A program made the translations under genes and the position numbers. Below the pieces are notes generated by a model, which was not told where the DNA came from, ran no database searches, and saw nothing but the letters and a program-made list of their open reading frames with translations. Below, piece after piece: positions 45,912 to 58,349 of a DNA stretch of 64,000 nucleotides; the stretch's first letter is position 1, and each line of letters opens with the position of its first letter. This DNA comes from Prionace glauca. Taxonomy: Eukaryota; Chordata; Chondrichthyes; Carcharhiniformes; Carcharhinidae. The DNA lies in contig CM075743.1 in assembly GCA_037974335.1 (NCBI GenBank), positions 8,118,449 through 8,182,448 of the forward strand, in the 5' to 3' direction.

Positions 45912-47070
45912 ACTCGTCCACTCACTATAATCCTTAATTCTTTCACTGTTCAAAAGTCCATCTATCTTTGTCTTAAAACATATGAGGTGGTCTCAACTGC
46001 TTCACTGGGCAGGTAATTCCAAACATTCACAACCCTTTTAGTGAAGATGTTCCTCCTTAACTCAGTCCTAAGTCTGATCCCCTTATTTTGGGGCAATGCC
46101 CCCTAGTTCCTGCCAGTGAAAACAGCCACCCTGCTTCTATCTTGTCTATTCCCTTCATAATTTTATATGTTTCTATAAGATCCCCCTCATTCTCCTAAAT
46201 TCCGGTGAGTATCATCCAGTCTACTCAGTCTCTCTTCATTAGCCAACCCTCTCAACTCCGGAATCAACCCAGTAAATCTCCTCTGCATCCCCTCTAGTGC
46301 CAGTACATCCTTTTTCAAGGAGACCAAACCTGTACACGGTGCTCTAAGTGTTGCTCACCAGGACCTTATAGAACGGCAACATAACAGCTCTGTTTTTAAG
46401 CTCCATTCCTCTAGCAATGAAGAACAAAATTCTATTTGCTTTCTTAATTACCTGCTGCAACTATGAGCCAATATTTGCAATACATGCACAAGGATACCCA
46501 GGTCCCTTTGCATAACAGCATGCTGCAATTTTTACCATTTTACCATGATGGTTGCTTGTAACAAGCCCGTAACAATCAAGTTCTACTTCTCTTGCAAACA
46601 CAATCTTCATTTAGCAACTTACACCTCCATGTTTTTAAACTCCATCCCTCTAGCAATGAAGGACAAATTCCATTCGCCTTCTTAATTACCTGATACACCT
46701 GCAAACCAACATTTTGTGATTCATGAACAAAGACATCCAGGTCCCTTTGGACAGCAGCATGCTGAAACGTTTTACCATTTAAATAATAGTCATTGTGCTG
46801 TTATTCCTACCAAAATGGGTGACCGCATATTCGTCAATGTTGCACTCCATCTGCCAGACTCCTGCCCACCCGCTTAAACTATCCATATACCTTTGCAAAC
46901 TTTAGTGCCCTCTGCAAATTTTGCTCTATCACTCATCGTAGTGTCATTTGTGAACTTTGACACATTACACTTGGTCCCCAACTCCAAAGCATCAATGTAA
47001 ATTGTAAACAATTGCAGTCCCAACACTGATCCCTGAGGTACACCACTAATCCCTGATCAGTGTTAGAAGA
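45912..47070 (-). mobile_element. CR1-type LINE, older subfamily
   Basis: Antisense C-terminal and RT coding text (CATTCACAACCCTTTTAGTG; CTCCTAAATTCCGGTGAGTA; CTCAACTCCGGAATCAACCC; GTGTCATTTGTGAACTTTGA). It contains a repeated block, 46400-46555 versus 46640-46785. Broken. Confidence 0.85.
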
Positions 47071-47221
47071 ACCCAAAATATTCTGGGATCAAAACACTAA
47101 CACAACTATTAAAACAGAGTGGATTAACTTAGGATAAAAATCATAGACTGCTTTATACATACATTTTATAGAGGTACTGTCTGCGTGGAAACATATATAA
47201 CCACAGTTAGAAAATTTAAAC

Positions 47222-48625
47222 ATAAGAACATAAGAAATAGGAGCAGGAGTAGGCCATCTAGCCCTTCGAGCCTGCCCCGCCATTCAATAAGATCATGGCT
47301 GATCTGTCGTGGCTCAGTTCCACCTTCCTGCCCTCTCCCCATAACCCTTAATCCCCTCTCTTATCAAAAACCCATCAACCCGTGTCTTAAAAATATTTAG
47401 CAAGGCAGCCTCCACCACTTCAACGGGCAGAGAATTCCAGATATTCACCACCGTTTGAGTGAAGAAGTTCCTCCTCAACTCCGTTCTAAACCGCCCCCCC
47501 TTTATCTTGAGGCTGTGCCCCCTAGTCCTACTGTCTTTTTTGAGCGGGAAGAGTCTCTCCACCTCTATCCTATCCATCCCATTCATCATCTTATACGTCT
47601 CAATGAGATCTCCCCTCATTCTTCTAAACTCTAACGAGTACAAGCCTAGTTTATTCAGCCTCTCCTCATAGCTCAACCCCCTCAACTCCGGTATCAGCCT
47701 AGTAAACCTCCTCTGCACTCCCTCCAAGGCCAAAATATCTTTGCGCAGATGCGGCGGCCAAAACTGCACACAGTACTCCAGCTGCGGCCTCACCAATGCC
47801 CTATACAGTTGCAGCAAGACCTCCCTACTTTTATATTCAATCCCCCTCACTATGAAGGCCAGCATCCCATTCGCCTTCCTGACCACCTGCTGCACCTGCA
47901 AGCTGGGTTTTTGCGACTCATGCACAAGGACCCCGAGGTCCCTCTGCACTGTCGCCTGCTGCAGTTTTTCGCCACGTAAGTAATAGTCCTTCCTACCATT
48001 ATTCCTACCAAAGTGGACCACCTCGCACTTGCCAACATTAAATTCCATTTGCCATTTCCTGGCCCATTCGCCCAGCCTATCTAGATCCTTCTGCAGACTC
48101 TCCACACCCTCCGCACAATTTGCCGTTCCCCCAATCTTGGTGTCATCAGCAAATTTCGACACCCTACCCTCGGTTCCCTCCTCCAGATCATCTATATAAA
48201 TGGTAAAAAGCTGAGGCCCCAGCACCGACCCCTGGGGCACTCCACCAATCACCATCCACCAATCCGAATAGCACCCGTTGACCCCCACTCTCTGCCTCCT
48301 ATTTGACAACCAATCCTCTATCCACGCTAACACCCTACCCCCAACTCCATGTCCCTCGACCTTCTGCAATAACCTCTTATGAGGTACTTTGTCAAACGCC
48401 TTCTGAAAATCCAGAAAGACCACATCCACCGGCTCTCCTCTATCCACCGCCCTAGACACATCCTCATAGAACTCCAGTAAATTTGTCAGACACGACTTCC
48501 CTTTAATGAAACCATGCTGCGTCTGCTCTATTAAGCAATTGCCTTCAAGATGCCTCGCAATTTCCTCCTTAATGACGGATTCTAACATTTTACCTACCAC
48601 AGACGTTAAACTAACCGGCCTATAA
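47222..48625 (-). mobile_element. Young CR1-type LINE, RT to 3' end, long open frame
   Basis: The longest young copy. A single minus-strand frame runs through the [81 protein letters not shown], the catalytic [11 protein letters not shown], and the C-terminal LWNSLP-type block. It is 5'-truncated just before the NYRPVSL motif; the endonuclease is missing. The frame is intact across about 1.3 kb, so the insertion is recent even though the copy cannot move alone. Confidence 0.95.
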
Positions 48626-48639
48626 TAAACAAGTATTTT

Positions 48640-49190
48640 TGAAAAGTGTGTTACAGCTTGGCTAATGGCACAGAGTTTTAAGGCATCATGGGAAAATAGT
48701 CCAGTAAAGTGAACCACATTCTTTATTTCAATACACTCACAGAAGCATAGCTCTTATCAGCATGAACTCTAGATAGTCCTTATGAACAGAAAATTCACAA
48801 GCCAAGGGCAAAGTTAGCAATCTTAAACAGCTTAATGAATAGACAAAGCCTTCAACTAGATGAGAGAGTCAGGAATAGGCAACAGGTAGCCATGGGAAAA
48901 ATAGGCCGAAATCATTAGAACTCATTATTCCCATGTTGTCAGAGAATAACTATAATTGGACAAGGACATTTACTAATAATGATTGACTAATGATGATTGG
49001 TTCATGAGCCAGAGGGTGGGTAAAATGACTGTTGGAAGTTATATAATTATATTGCTGATGCGATGCATCTTCAAGGGAGTGTTGGGTCGCCCAGCCCTTC
49101 TCTCCCACAGTACGTTGGTCAATAAAGAAACATCTTTCACTAGGATTCTGTTGCCACGAGTCTTTGTATGAGCTAAATTTAAGCTCAATA
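48640..49190 (+). mobile_element. Possible solitary LTR (fossil)
   Basis: Starts near TGTTACAGCTTGG. A TATATAATTATATTG block lies 45-50 bases before a conserved-looking segment and an AATAAAG signal (49120), which is LTR-like order. No internal coding region adjoins. Old; family unknown. Confidence 0.35.
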
Positions 49191-49224
49191 CTCAGCTTCT
49201 GAAAAAACCCCTATAATTGCCAAC

Positions 49225-50480
49225 CAAATAAATACCCATTTACGCCCACCCTTTGCTTTCTGTTAGTTAATCATACCTCTGTGCATGCTAATACATTACC
49301 TGTAACTCCATGCATCTTTATCTTATGTAGCAGCTTTCTGTGTGGCACCTTATTGAATGTCTTTACAGCATGAAAACAGGCCCTTTGGCCTTCTGGAAAT
49401 CCAGATATACCACATTGACCAGCTTCCCTTTGTCCACTGCGCTCTAATGTCCTCAAAGAATTCCAGTAAATTAAGTAAACATGACCTGTCTTTCATGAAC
49501 CCATACTGCATCTTCCCAATGGGACAATTTCTATCCAGATGTCTGGCTATTTCTTCCTTGATGATATATTCAAGCACATTCTCCACTACCTTTTTTAAAC
49601 AGTGGTGTCACAGTTGCTGTTTTCCAATCTGCTGGAACCATCCCAGAATCCATCGAATTTTGGTAAATTACCACTGCTGCATTTGCTATTTCCCCCACCA
49701 TCTCTTTTTGTGCCCTGGGATGCATTCCATTAGGGCAGGAGACTTGTCTACTTTTAGCCCCATTAGTTTGTCCCCATTACTTCTTGAGTGATAATGATCA
49801 TTTCTAGGTCTTCCCTTATCCTTCTTGGCATTTTTTTTGTGTCTTCCATTGTGAAGACCAACACAAAATACCTGTTCTATGCTATTTCTTCATTTCCTGT
49901 TATTAAATTCCCCTTCTCATCCTCTAAAGGACCAATGTTCACCTTAGCCACTGTTTTTTTCATTTCATATGTTTGTAGAAACTTTTGCTGTCTGAATTAG
50001 TTTACTCTCATAATCTATCTTACTTTTCTTTATAGATTTTTTATGGCTTTCTGTTGACCTTTAAAAATTTTCCAATCTTCTAGTTTCCCACCAATCTTTG
50101 CCACTTTGCATGCATTTTCTTTCAATTTAATATCCTCCTTTATTTGCTTAAATATCCATGGCTGATTATCACTTTTTCTATCATCCTTCCTTATCACTGA
50201 TATGTACTTTTGTTGAGCACTGTGAAAAATTGCTTTGAAAGTCCTCCACTGTTCCTCAATTGTCCCACCATAAAATTTTTGCTCCCAGTCTGCCATCACC
50301 AACTCTTCCCTCATCCCATTGTAATCTCCTTTGTTTAAGAACAAGACACTGGCATTGGATTTTACCTTCTCACGCTCCATCTGTATTTCAAATTCAACTA
50401 TATTGTGATCGCTCCTTCTGAGAGATTCCTTACTGTGAGGTCACTGCAACTGAATTTAATAGGACCTATAAGGCACCATC
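49225..50480 (-). mobile_element. Older CR1-group LINE, RT start and linker
   Basis: Antisense. Minus-strand readings include IKEEIARHLDRNCPIGKMQY and, further upstream in the element, ADWEQKFYGGTIEEQWRTFK and NQPWIFKQIKEDIKLK. Diverged and frameshifted. The same family recurs at 54370-54812 and 56026-56235, and probably at 57365-57790. Confidence 0.75.
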
Positions 50481-50800
50481 CTGAGAAATTCCTGCAATTA
50501 TCATGGCCACTGCTAGAAGATTGGTTGAGGAGAAACATGGCTTACAAAACAAAGGAAAACTTAGGTAAGTGATTGCCTTCACTCACTGAAGTGATAATCA
50601 GGCAGAATGAATCATCCATCCATTACAGAATGTGTATAATTTCCATTCCCAAATGTGTATAATTTTCATTCCATTGACTTCAATGAGTTTTCTGCTTTTT
50701 CTTTCAAACTGTTCCTTCGTATGGTCCACACACAGAGGCCAAAATATATAAGAGTACAAATCTCAATGTATTACCAATGAAACTGAAACATTGCCAGGCT
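50481..50800. other. no gene seen
   Basis: Nothing recognised. Confidence 0.4.
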
Positions 50801-50804
50801 TTGC

Positions 50805-51080
50805 TTGTTTAGAGATATAAACAGAAAATGGTGGAAGCATTCAACAGTTTGTCAGCTTGTGTGGAGAGAAGCAGATAACATTTCAAGTCAATGGCTGGAA
50901 CTTTCCAGTTGTTCATGCCAATGGCACACTGTACCCTCACAGCGGGTTTCTCAATCGTGTGAGATAGAGTCAATGGGAAATCCCATTAACAGTGGCAGGA
51001 CCATAAGATTCCACCACCAGCGAAGAGCAGCCGTGAAAAACATGTCAACCGGGAGGCCAGAGAGTCCCACCCAATGGCCT
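50805..51080. repeat. Dispersed repeats, unknown class
   Basis: 50805-50900 recalls the short repeat at 3425 in antisense. 50890-51080 (GGGAAATCCCATTAACAGTG, ACCGGGAGGCCAGAGAGTCC) resembles 20545-20680. Confidence 0.45.
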
Positions 51081-51524
51081 TTATATATGTGCTGTTTTAA
51101 TTTCAAGTTTCCAGCATCTACTCTTCTTTGTTTTAATTTGGTGCATGATTCTGAGTGCATACTTGTACAAATAATGCATGAATTTGACAAGAATTATTGT
51201 TATTATCAGGGATTGATAGCTTTGACTTCAATGTGCACATACTGATGTATGTGAAATATATTGTAGAAGTAATTTCCTTTGAGTGTTGATTTTAGAAATA
51301 ATACAAACTGATAATTAAATGTCAGTTTTACAGAAAACATTGCATTGACATCTTTACATGATAAATTGAAATAAACTTCAGCCAAGAAAATGGCATTGAT
51401 TATTTGAATGAAGTGAGGCTCATTTAGCAGTTGTATTGTCATTAAGTGATTCAGTGCTGTTACAGCCTGTTTTAATTGGAGGATTGTGCTCAATGCACTT
51501 TTGCTCGATTGGAACAGACTTTAA

Positions 51525-51665
51525 AAAAAAATTTTAATAGGACGCGAGCATTGCTGGCTTGGCCAGCGTTTATTGCCCATCCCATATTGTTCTTGAGAAG
51601 ATGGTGGTGAGCTGCCTTCTTGAACTACTACAGTCCTTGTGATGTAGGTAGACACAGAGGAATGT
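51525..51665 (-). mobile_element. LINE family A, 3' end
   Basis: GCATTGCTGGCTTGGCCAGC, GTTTATTGCCCATCCCATAT and GTGAGCTGCCTTCTTGAACT: LINE-A tail and last codons in antisense. Confidence 0.75.
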
Positions 51666-51894
51666 TAGGATTTGATAGTTTTTCGATCCCTCATTAAAGA
51701 GAGATTTGACTGTGTAATTGCCCTTTCATTTACCTATTGGTTACTCGCTGGTTGTGAGAAAGGCCCTCCATGCCAGATCCTTCCTGGAGTCTCACTTTCT
51801 CAGCACACTGCCCTCAAGGTGGCTGTGCTGGGTGAGACCATTGTTCCTCTCCTCCCAAAATGTGCCTTTACGAAGAAGATCTGCAAAGAGATTC

Positions 51895-52375
51895 TTTTGC
51901 TTTTATGCATTCGTGGGATGTAGACATTGCTGGTTAGGGCAGTATTTATTGTCCATCCCTAATAGCCCTCGAGAATGTGGTGGGGAACTGACGTTATGGA
52001 CGGAGTTCCACAATTTTGACATAGTGACAGTGAAGGAACAGCCAATATATTTCCAAGTCAAGATAGTGTGTGTTTTGGACGGGAACTTCCAGGTGGTTAT
52101 GTTTGCATGCTTTTATTGCCCTTGTTCTTTTTGATGGTAGAAGTTATGAGTTGGAAGATGGTATCTAAGAAGCCTTAGTGAGTTGCTAAAGTGCGTCGTG
52201 TAGGGTATGCACTTTGTCATTGTATGTTGGTGGTGAAGGGAGCAAATGTTTCTGATCGGGCTGCCAATCAAGTGGGCTGCATTATCCTGGGTGGTGTTGA
52301 GCTTCTTGAGTGTTGTTGGAGCTGCATTCATCCAGGCAAGTGGAGTTTCCCATCACACTCCTGACTTGTCGCTAC
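51895..52375 (-). mobile_element. LINE family A, 3' end with C-terminal coding
   Basis: Tail ATTCGTGGGATGTAGACATT, then antisense coding. The minus frame reads NAAPTTLKKLNTTQDNAAHL, typical of the region after the RT core. 5'-truncated. Confidence 0.85.
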
Positions 52376-52394
52376 AATACACACCCTCGTGCAT

Positions 52395-52800
52395 ATTGTA
52401 GTGACTTGTATTGGGGTCCATCTAGTGCAGCTCCGTGACACAACACTCTGTTCTTTAGGCTGCTCCCAGGGACGTACACTGAGATAAACATCAACTGCAG
52501 CTGGAGAAGCAGCAACTCAGTGACAGACGCTCTTTGATCTGCATGAAACTTGTTGGTCTTCCAGTGCAATGAGTTGTCACAGCCAAGCATTGCAGACTGG
52601 TACAATCCAAGGTCCAAGGGTATGTGCTGAGGGATGCACTAAAGCTTGGGGTATTTTCCAAGAGGTGCAATGGGGAAAGATCTTTCAGCTATAGTACACT
52701 AAGGGTCTTGAAAAATTGTAGAACCCCTCAGGCTGTACACCTGACATTAAATGTACTTAGTGAATATCAAGAATTTAGAAATGACATTGAAATATATCAG
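52395..52800 (+). mobile_element. LINE-like family B, 3' part
   Basis: Plus-strand text ACACAACACTCTGTTCTTTA ... AACTTGTTGGTCTTCCAGTG ... GAGGGATGCACTAAAGCTTG. One frame reads MLRDALKLGVF. Clade unknown. Confidence 0.55.
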
Positions 52801-53035
52801 AGATGTACATGGTGTATGAAGGAAAGTTGAATTCAATTGCACTTACGTAATTTTTCAATTTGAGATATTTTGCTATCAGGCTGTATCTGACATGAAAGGC
52901 ATATAGTAAATAATCAAGAGAATTACAATTGTATGGAGACACCGAGGTGTGGAATATGCTACATGGAGACAAGTCAGAATCGATGGCAATTTCTGCAATT
53001 TTCAATTTGAAATGTTTTGTTCTACCCATATCCTC
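52801..53035. other. no gene seen
   Basis: Nothing recognised. Confidence 0.4.
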
Positions 53036-53039
53036 AAAG

Positions 53040-53250
53040 ATTTTCCCCAGGTGCTCTGAATTTGTGTAGATTAGCCATGCTAAATTACACCGTTGTATCA
53101 GGTTAGGTGGATGGCCACGGTCAGTGCACCAAGTTAGCGGAATAGGGTGGGGAATGGGCCTAGGTAGTGTGTTCTTTCGGAAGATTGGTGCAGATGCAAT
53201 AGGTCAAATGACTGCCTTCCGAACTGTAGGCATTCTATGGTTCTGTACGG
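53040..53250 (+). repeat. V-SINE, 5'-truncated
   Basis: V-domain remnant CCCAGGTGCTCTGAA, then TTAGCCATGCTAAATTACAC and tail ending GGCATTCTATGGTTCT. Confidence 0.75.
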
Positions 53251-53865
53251 TCCTTTTACAAATTTTGTGAATAAAGTGAATTAATATTTTTTGGGGGAGA
53301 AAAAACTTGTTAGACAAATGCCATAGTCAATTTAAACACAGCTGAGTCCCACAAACAGTTAAATGAAATAGTTACCAGTTTATATATTTTGGTGGTGATG
53401 AGTTGCCTTCTTGATTCAAAGAACGGGACACTGGGGAAGCTTTGGATTTTTTATATCTAATCATTACAGCGGCCAATTTGACCATGTGGTTGCAAGTTGT
53501 AGCGTACAAGAACAGCAGTGCAATTGCATAACTGATTTGTGACAAATACCAGTCTTTCTCCAGATAATTTTCTCGTGCCTGGCACCAAAGACCATTCCGC
53601 AGAATCTGATTGTAAAACAACTATTTTTGTTCAGTCAGTTCACTAAATTGAAATGGGTCTTCTGTAGTTCTTCCTGCCTTTGGAAAGTGGAAAAATAAAC
53701 TGTCTTATCAGAACTTTTGATCTACGTTATAAACATAAATAATGTCAATCAAAAGAACATTTAAAAGTTCAAACAGTTAACGTAGCAGATTTCACTTGAC
53801 TGCAGAATAATCAACCTTTGAACATGCAAAATACACTTCTCAAACTCTGTGATATTAGAGGGACT
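53251..53865. other. no gene seen
   Basis: Nothing recognised. Confidence 0.4.
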
Positions 53866-53869
53866 GAAG

Positions 53870-54300
53870 AAAAGTACCTACATTAATATGGCACCTTTCG
53901 TGACCTCAAGCTGTCCCATGGTACTTTACAAGCAATTTAAGTGCATTTGAAGTGTGACCGCTGTTGCATGTAGGAAACACCATGGGCAATTTGTATATGG
54001 CAAGGTTCCAAAAACAGCAATGTGATAATCATCAGAGAATGTGTTTCAGAGATGTTGGTTCAGGGGTAAATAGTGGTCAGGCTGAATAAAAACATGCTAC
54101 TCTTTTTCAAAGTAATGGCATGGGATCTTTTACATCCATCAAAGAGGGTTTAACATCTCATCTGAAAGACTGCACCTCAAACAGGTTAGTGCACCTTCAG
54201 TGCAATAATAAAGTATGCTGTAATAAAGTATCATCCTGAATTACATGCTCACATTTCAATGACCTTCTGTCTCAGAAACTGACACTAAACCAGTATTGGC
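53870..54300 (-). repeat. SINE-like repeat (TATAAATGCAA-tail family), antisense
   Basis: GGCACCTTTCGTGACCTCAA ... CAGCAATGTGATAATCATCA ... TGGCATGGGATCTTTTACAT ... TCTCATCTGAAAGACTGCAC ... GACCTTCTGTCTCAGAA. The fullest copy here. The right end recalls a tRNA-like head in antisense. Confidence 0.7.
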
Positions 54301-54369
54301 ATCTGTAACCCTAAAATTTAGACAGGTTTTCATTTTGCCCTCACCATTTCCATCACAATGAACTCAACA

Positions 54370-54812
54370 GAGCAAAAGTTAAGTGTGGTTTTATGCCTGG
54401 ACAAACAACTGCTATAACTTCCTTAATAATAGATTCCAGCAATTTCCCTATGACAAATGTTAAACTAACTGGCTCATAGTTTCCTGTTTTCTGTCTCTGT
54501 CCTTTAGTGAACACATTCACTATTTTCCAATCTGATGAGGCCCATCCAGAATCTAGGGAATTTTGGAAAATTAAAACCAAGGCATCTACTATCTCAGCAG
54601 CCACTTGTTTTAAGATCCTGAAATGAGTTCCAACAGGGCTTGATGGCCTTTAGCTCTAATAATTTACTGAATATCCTTCTCCTGGTTATTATAATTGTTT
54701 GAATTTCCTCCCTTTCTATTTCCCCATTCACAATTATTTCTCGGAGGTTATATGTATCCTCTGCAGTAAACACAGACACAAAACATCTGTCAATTAATCT
54801 GCCTTTTCCTTA
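54370..54812 (-). mobile_element. Older CR1-group LINE, part 1
   Basis: Minus reading NVFTKGQRQKTGNYEPVSLT then FVIGKLLESIIKE is the RT start. It is interrupted by a young CR1 and continues at 56026. Confidence 0.75.
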
Positions 54813-54814
54813 TT

Positions 54815-56025
54815 TACATAAAGAACATAAGAAATAGGAGCAGGAGTAGGCCATCTAGCCCTTCGAGCTTGCCTCGCCATTCAATAAGATCATGGCTGAT
54901 CTGTCATGGCTCAGTTCCACATTCCCGCCCTCTCCCCATAACCCTTAATCCCCTCGCTTATCAAAAACCCATCAACCCGCGTCTTAAAAATATTTAGCGA
55001 GGCAGCCTCCACCACTTCAACGGGCAGAGAATTCCAGAGGTTCACCACCCTTTGAGTGAAGAAGTTCCTCCTCAACTTCGTTCTAAACCGCCCCTCCTTT
55101 ATCTTGAGGCTGTGCCCCCTAGGCCTACTGTCCTTTCTGAGCGGGAAGAGTCTCTCCACCTCTATCCTATCCATCCCATTCATCATCTTATATGCCTCAA
55201 TGAGATCTCCCCTCATTCTTCTAAACTCTAACGAGTACAAGCCCAGTTTATTCAGCCTCTCCTCATAGCTCAACCCCCTCAACTCCGGTATCAGCCTAAT
55301 AAACCTCCTCTGCACTCCCTCCAAGGCCAAAATATTCTTGCGTAAGTGAGGTGACCAAAACTGCACACAGTACTCTAACTGCAGCCCTATACAGCTGCAG
55401 CAAGACCTCCCTACTTTTATATTCAATCCCCCTCGCTATGAAGGCCAGCATCCCATTAGCCTTCCTGACCACCTGCTGCACCTGCAGGCTGGGTTTTTGC
55501 GACTCATGCACAAGGACCCCGAGGTCCCTCTGCACCGTCGCCTGCTGCAGTTTTTCGCCACGTAAGTAATAGTCCTTCCTACCATTATTCCTACCAAAGT
55601 GGACCACCTCGCACTTGCCAACATTAAATTTCATTTGCCAGTTCCTGGCGCATTCGCCCAGCCTATCTAGATCCTTCTGCAGACTCTCCACACCCTCCGC
55701 GCAATTTGCCGTTCCCCCAATCTTGGTATCATCAGCAAATTTCAACACCATACACTCGGTTCCCTCCTCCAGATCATCTATATAAATGGTAAATAGCTGA
55801 GGCCCCAGCACCAACCCCTGGGGCAGTCCACTAGTCACCATCCGCCAATCCGAATAGCACCCATTAACCCCCACTCTCTGCCTCCTATTTGACAACCAAT
55901 CCTCTATCCACACTAACACCCTACCCCCAACTCCATGCCCCCTTACCTTCTGCAATAACCTCTTGTGAGGTACCTTGTCAAACGCCTTCTGAAAATCAAG
56001 AAAGACCACATCCACAGGCTCTCCT
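54815..56025 (-). mobile_element. Young CR1-type LINE, RT to 3' end
   Basis: Same subfamily as 47222. Minus-strand blocks FLDFQKAFDKVPHKRLLQKV, TSGLPQGLVLGPQLFTIYID (the VPQGSVLGP motif is altered), [11 protein letters not shown], and VVNLWNSLPVEVVEAASLNI. A short deletion near 55380 shifts the frame. Inserted in the older LINE. Confidence 0.94.
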
Positions 56026-56235
56026 CTTAATTCCCCATTCTCACTTTCTAGAGGACCAACGTTCATTTTAATTACTTTTTTCCTTTCTATATATCTACAG
56101 AAACTCTTACCAACTTTTTTTTGTACTTCTAGTCATCTTTCTTTTGTACTCTGTTTCCCGACTTCTTTGTTGTTCTTTATATTCCATCCAACGTTCTAAC
56201 CTGCCTCTCATATTTGTAGAATCATATGTTTCTCC
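56026..56235 (-). mobile_element. Older CR1-group LINE, part 2
   Basis: CTTAATTCCCCATTCTCACT, CTAGAGGACCAACGTTCATT: the same text as at 49895-49960 (AAATTCCCCTTCTCATCCTC, TAAAGGACCAATGTTCACCT), so the same element resumes. Confidence 0.75.
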
Positions 56236-56289
56236 TTCAATTTGAAAATATCTTTAATTTTTTTCAGTTAGCCTCAGCTGCTGTGACTT

Positions 56290-57310
56290 TATTTTAGGGT
56301 GGAATTTTCCATTCTCTGCACAAAGCGCTGACTGAGGTGAGAAAACCACATGTAGCTCGCAAACTGGGCAGCCAGCTTGTCTCTCCAGAAAATCCAACAC
56401 TCTGCAGGGATAGTCTGAAAACATGGTCCACATCATTAACAGTGGTGAGGCAGGGACAAAAAACAGGCACCCAAATGTTTGATATGCAATAGAGCAACCA
56501 TCCCCCCAACCATTCCAACAAGGGTGCCTTCCCCCCAAGGTCTCAGCAGACCCCCCTCCTCCACAAGCACAAGATAAACCCCCCTCCACCCAATGCCACT
56601 CCCCAGAGCTCCTTCTCTGGCACTGCCCACTCACTGCCCCCAATGCTGTCCCCTGGGGAAAATGCCCGGGTACTGCTCAGGCATGTTCCTTCCCCCCCAC
56701 CGGAGGATTATACTTACCGGTGCGCTCCCCCACCAGGTTTCCTTTGTCTGGCTTCCGTTTTTAAAAAGCAGTTGTAAACCTCAGCAATGTGACATAATGT
56801 CAGCTGGGGGGGAATTCCAACTGTGATTTAAATTGCAAACGTTGGATGATTCCAACTAGGTACACCAATAGTTATCCAAAAAAAGTTAGAAGAATTAAAA
56901 CCACTTCAAATTCTGGGTAACCATTGTACAGATCCAGGCTGACCCTTCACAGGACTCCTCACACACCCCTCAACCCTTAGGAGTCTTTCCCCACTGTCCC
57001 CCAAATACCTAATGGGTCTCCTACCAAATGGCTAACCCCCAAAAGGACAACTGTATTTCTCAACCCACCATGGATCTCTTCCCAGCCCGACTACCCCATC
57101 TCATGGAATCTTCTGCCTCTAAATCCTTAGACACTTACCTTCTCATTGTCCTGTTAAGGACCATTATATTTCAGTGGACCTTTAAATTTACCTGGAAAGG
57201 GATGTCAGCTCCTTCCCATCAACTCAGCTGCACTTTTACACTAGGCCCTGGGGACACGCTACACTGTCTGGATCTTGCCCAGCCTGAGTCAGAAGCTTAT
57301 GCAAGATAGT
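56290..57310. repeat. C-rich stretch, unknown
   Basis: Separates two parts of the older LINE. 56490-56700 is C-rich. Open frames on both strands carry no domain. Possibly an inserted repeat of unknown class. Confidence 0.35.
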
Positions 57311-57364
57311 TTGGGGAAAAAAAAGTTCCAGTCAAAAATTAGGTATGTAATGGCAATCTGACTT

Positions 57365-57790
57365 TGATTGCCATTCCAAAGAAGTTCAGGCACAATGTTA
57401 TGATCGCTGCTACCTAGAGGTGCCTTCGCCATGAGGTCATTAACTAACTCAGTCTTGTTGCACTTTACAAGATCTAGTATAGCTTGCTCTGCCTGATGCT
57501 AAAACATGCTGCTCTAAGAAATGGCCCCAAGATCATTCAATGAAGTCATCATAGAGGCTGCCTTTGATTTGTCCAATTTACATGCAAATTAAAAATCACC
57601 CATGATTATTGCCATACCTTCCACACAAGCCCTCATTATTTCTTTCTGTATAGGCCATCCTACACTGTTCAGGGGCCTATAAACTACCCTCACAATTAAC
57701 TTTCTATCTTTAACATTTTTCATCTCTGCTCAGACTGATCTCCTCAACGAAGGTCCTCTATATTGTACCAATGACATCCAGGGTAGGGTT
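57365..57790 (-). mobile_element. Older CR1-group LINE, endonuclease part
   Basis: A minus-strand reading includes GMAIIMGDF, the conserved GDFN region of LINE apurinic endonucleases. Broken by stops. Confidence 0.6.
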
Positions 57791-58349
57791 AATTGAGGTC
57801 AAGAAAGCCCTTTGGGGATATGGTCAAAATAGCAATGTTTAAAATCTGCAATGGATGACCTCTGTCCGTAACAAAGATAATTCAAATAGCTTGGCCATAA
57901 GAGTTGGCAGTGTAGGCTAAACAAGCAGACAAGCTGAAGTGATTGCTTACCGTTACTCACCAAAACAAAAGACAGATTAAATTTCCTTTGGCAGCTCTAG
58001 CCACACATTAACAGTGGGGATTCTCTGGAAGCCAAACAATCTAAGTCGCAGTAGGAAAATCTAATTGTAACACATCAATAGATATAAATATGTATGTTTT
58101 TCTTATTATTTGAATTGTGACAAAACCCCTAATCATCACAGCAAAGTTTTTATTAGATGATTCATGCCTCCGACATTACTGAATATTTACAGGGAGTTCA
58201 GCAATTACAAATATTACAAAACTACCCATATATATGTGGAAAGCAAATTGAGAATGGCAGAAGTAAAATTATTTTGGACGTAGAAAGAATTTCTAATGTT
58301 TAATTTTACAGATAATATTACATAAAATACTCTGCACTTTATGATCAAT
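57791..58349. other. no gene seen
   Basis: Nothing recognised. Confidence 0.4.

Noticed and set aside
47314-48717. 467-residue open frame as a host gene
   Set aside because: It is CR1 reverse transcriptase with a FADD core and repeat copies elsewhere.
56254-56826. Open frames over the C-rich stretch near 56.5 kb
   Set aside because: They appear on both strands with skewed Pro/Gly composition and no domain.
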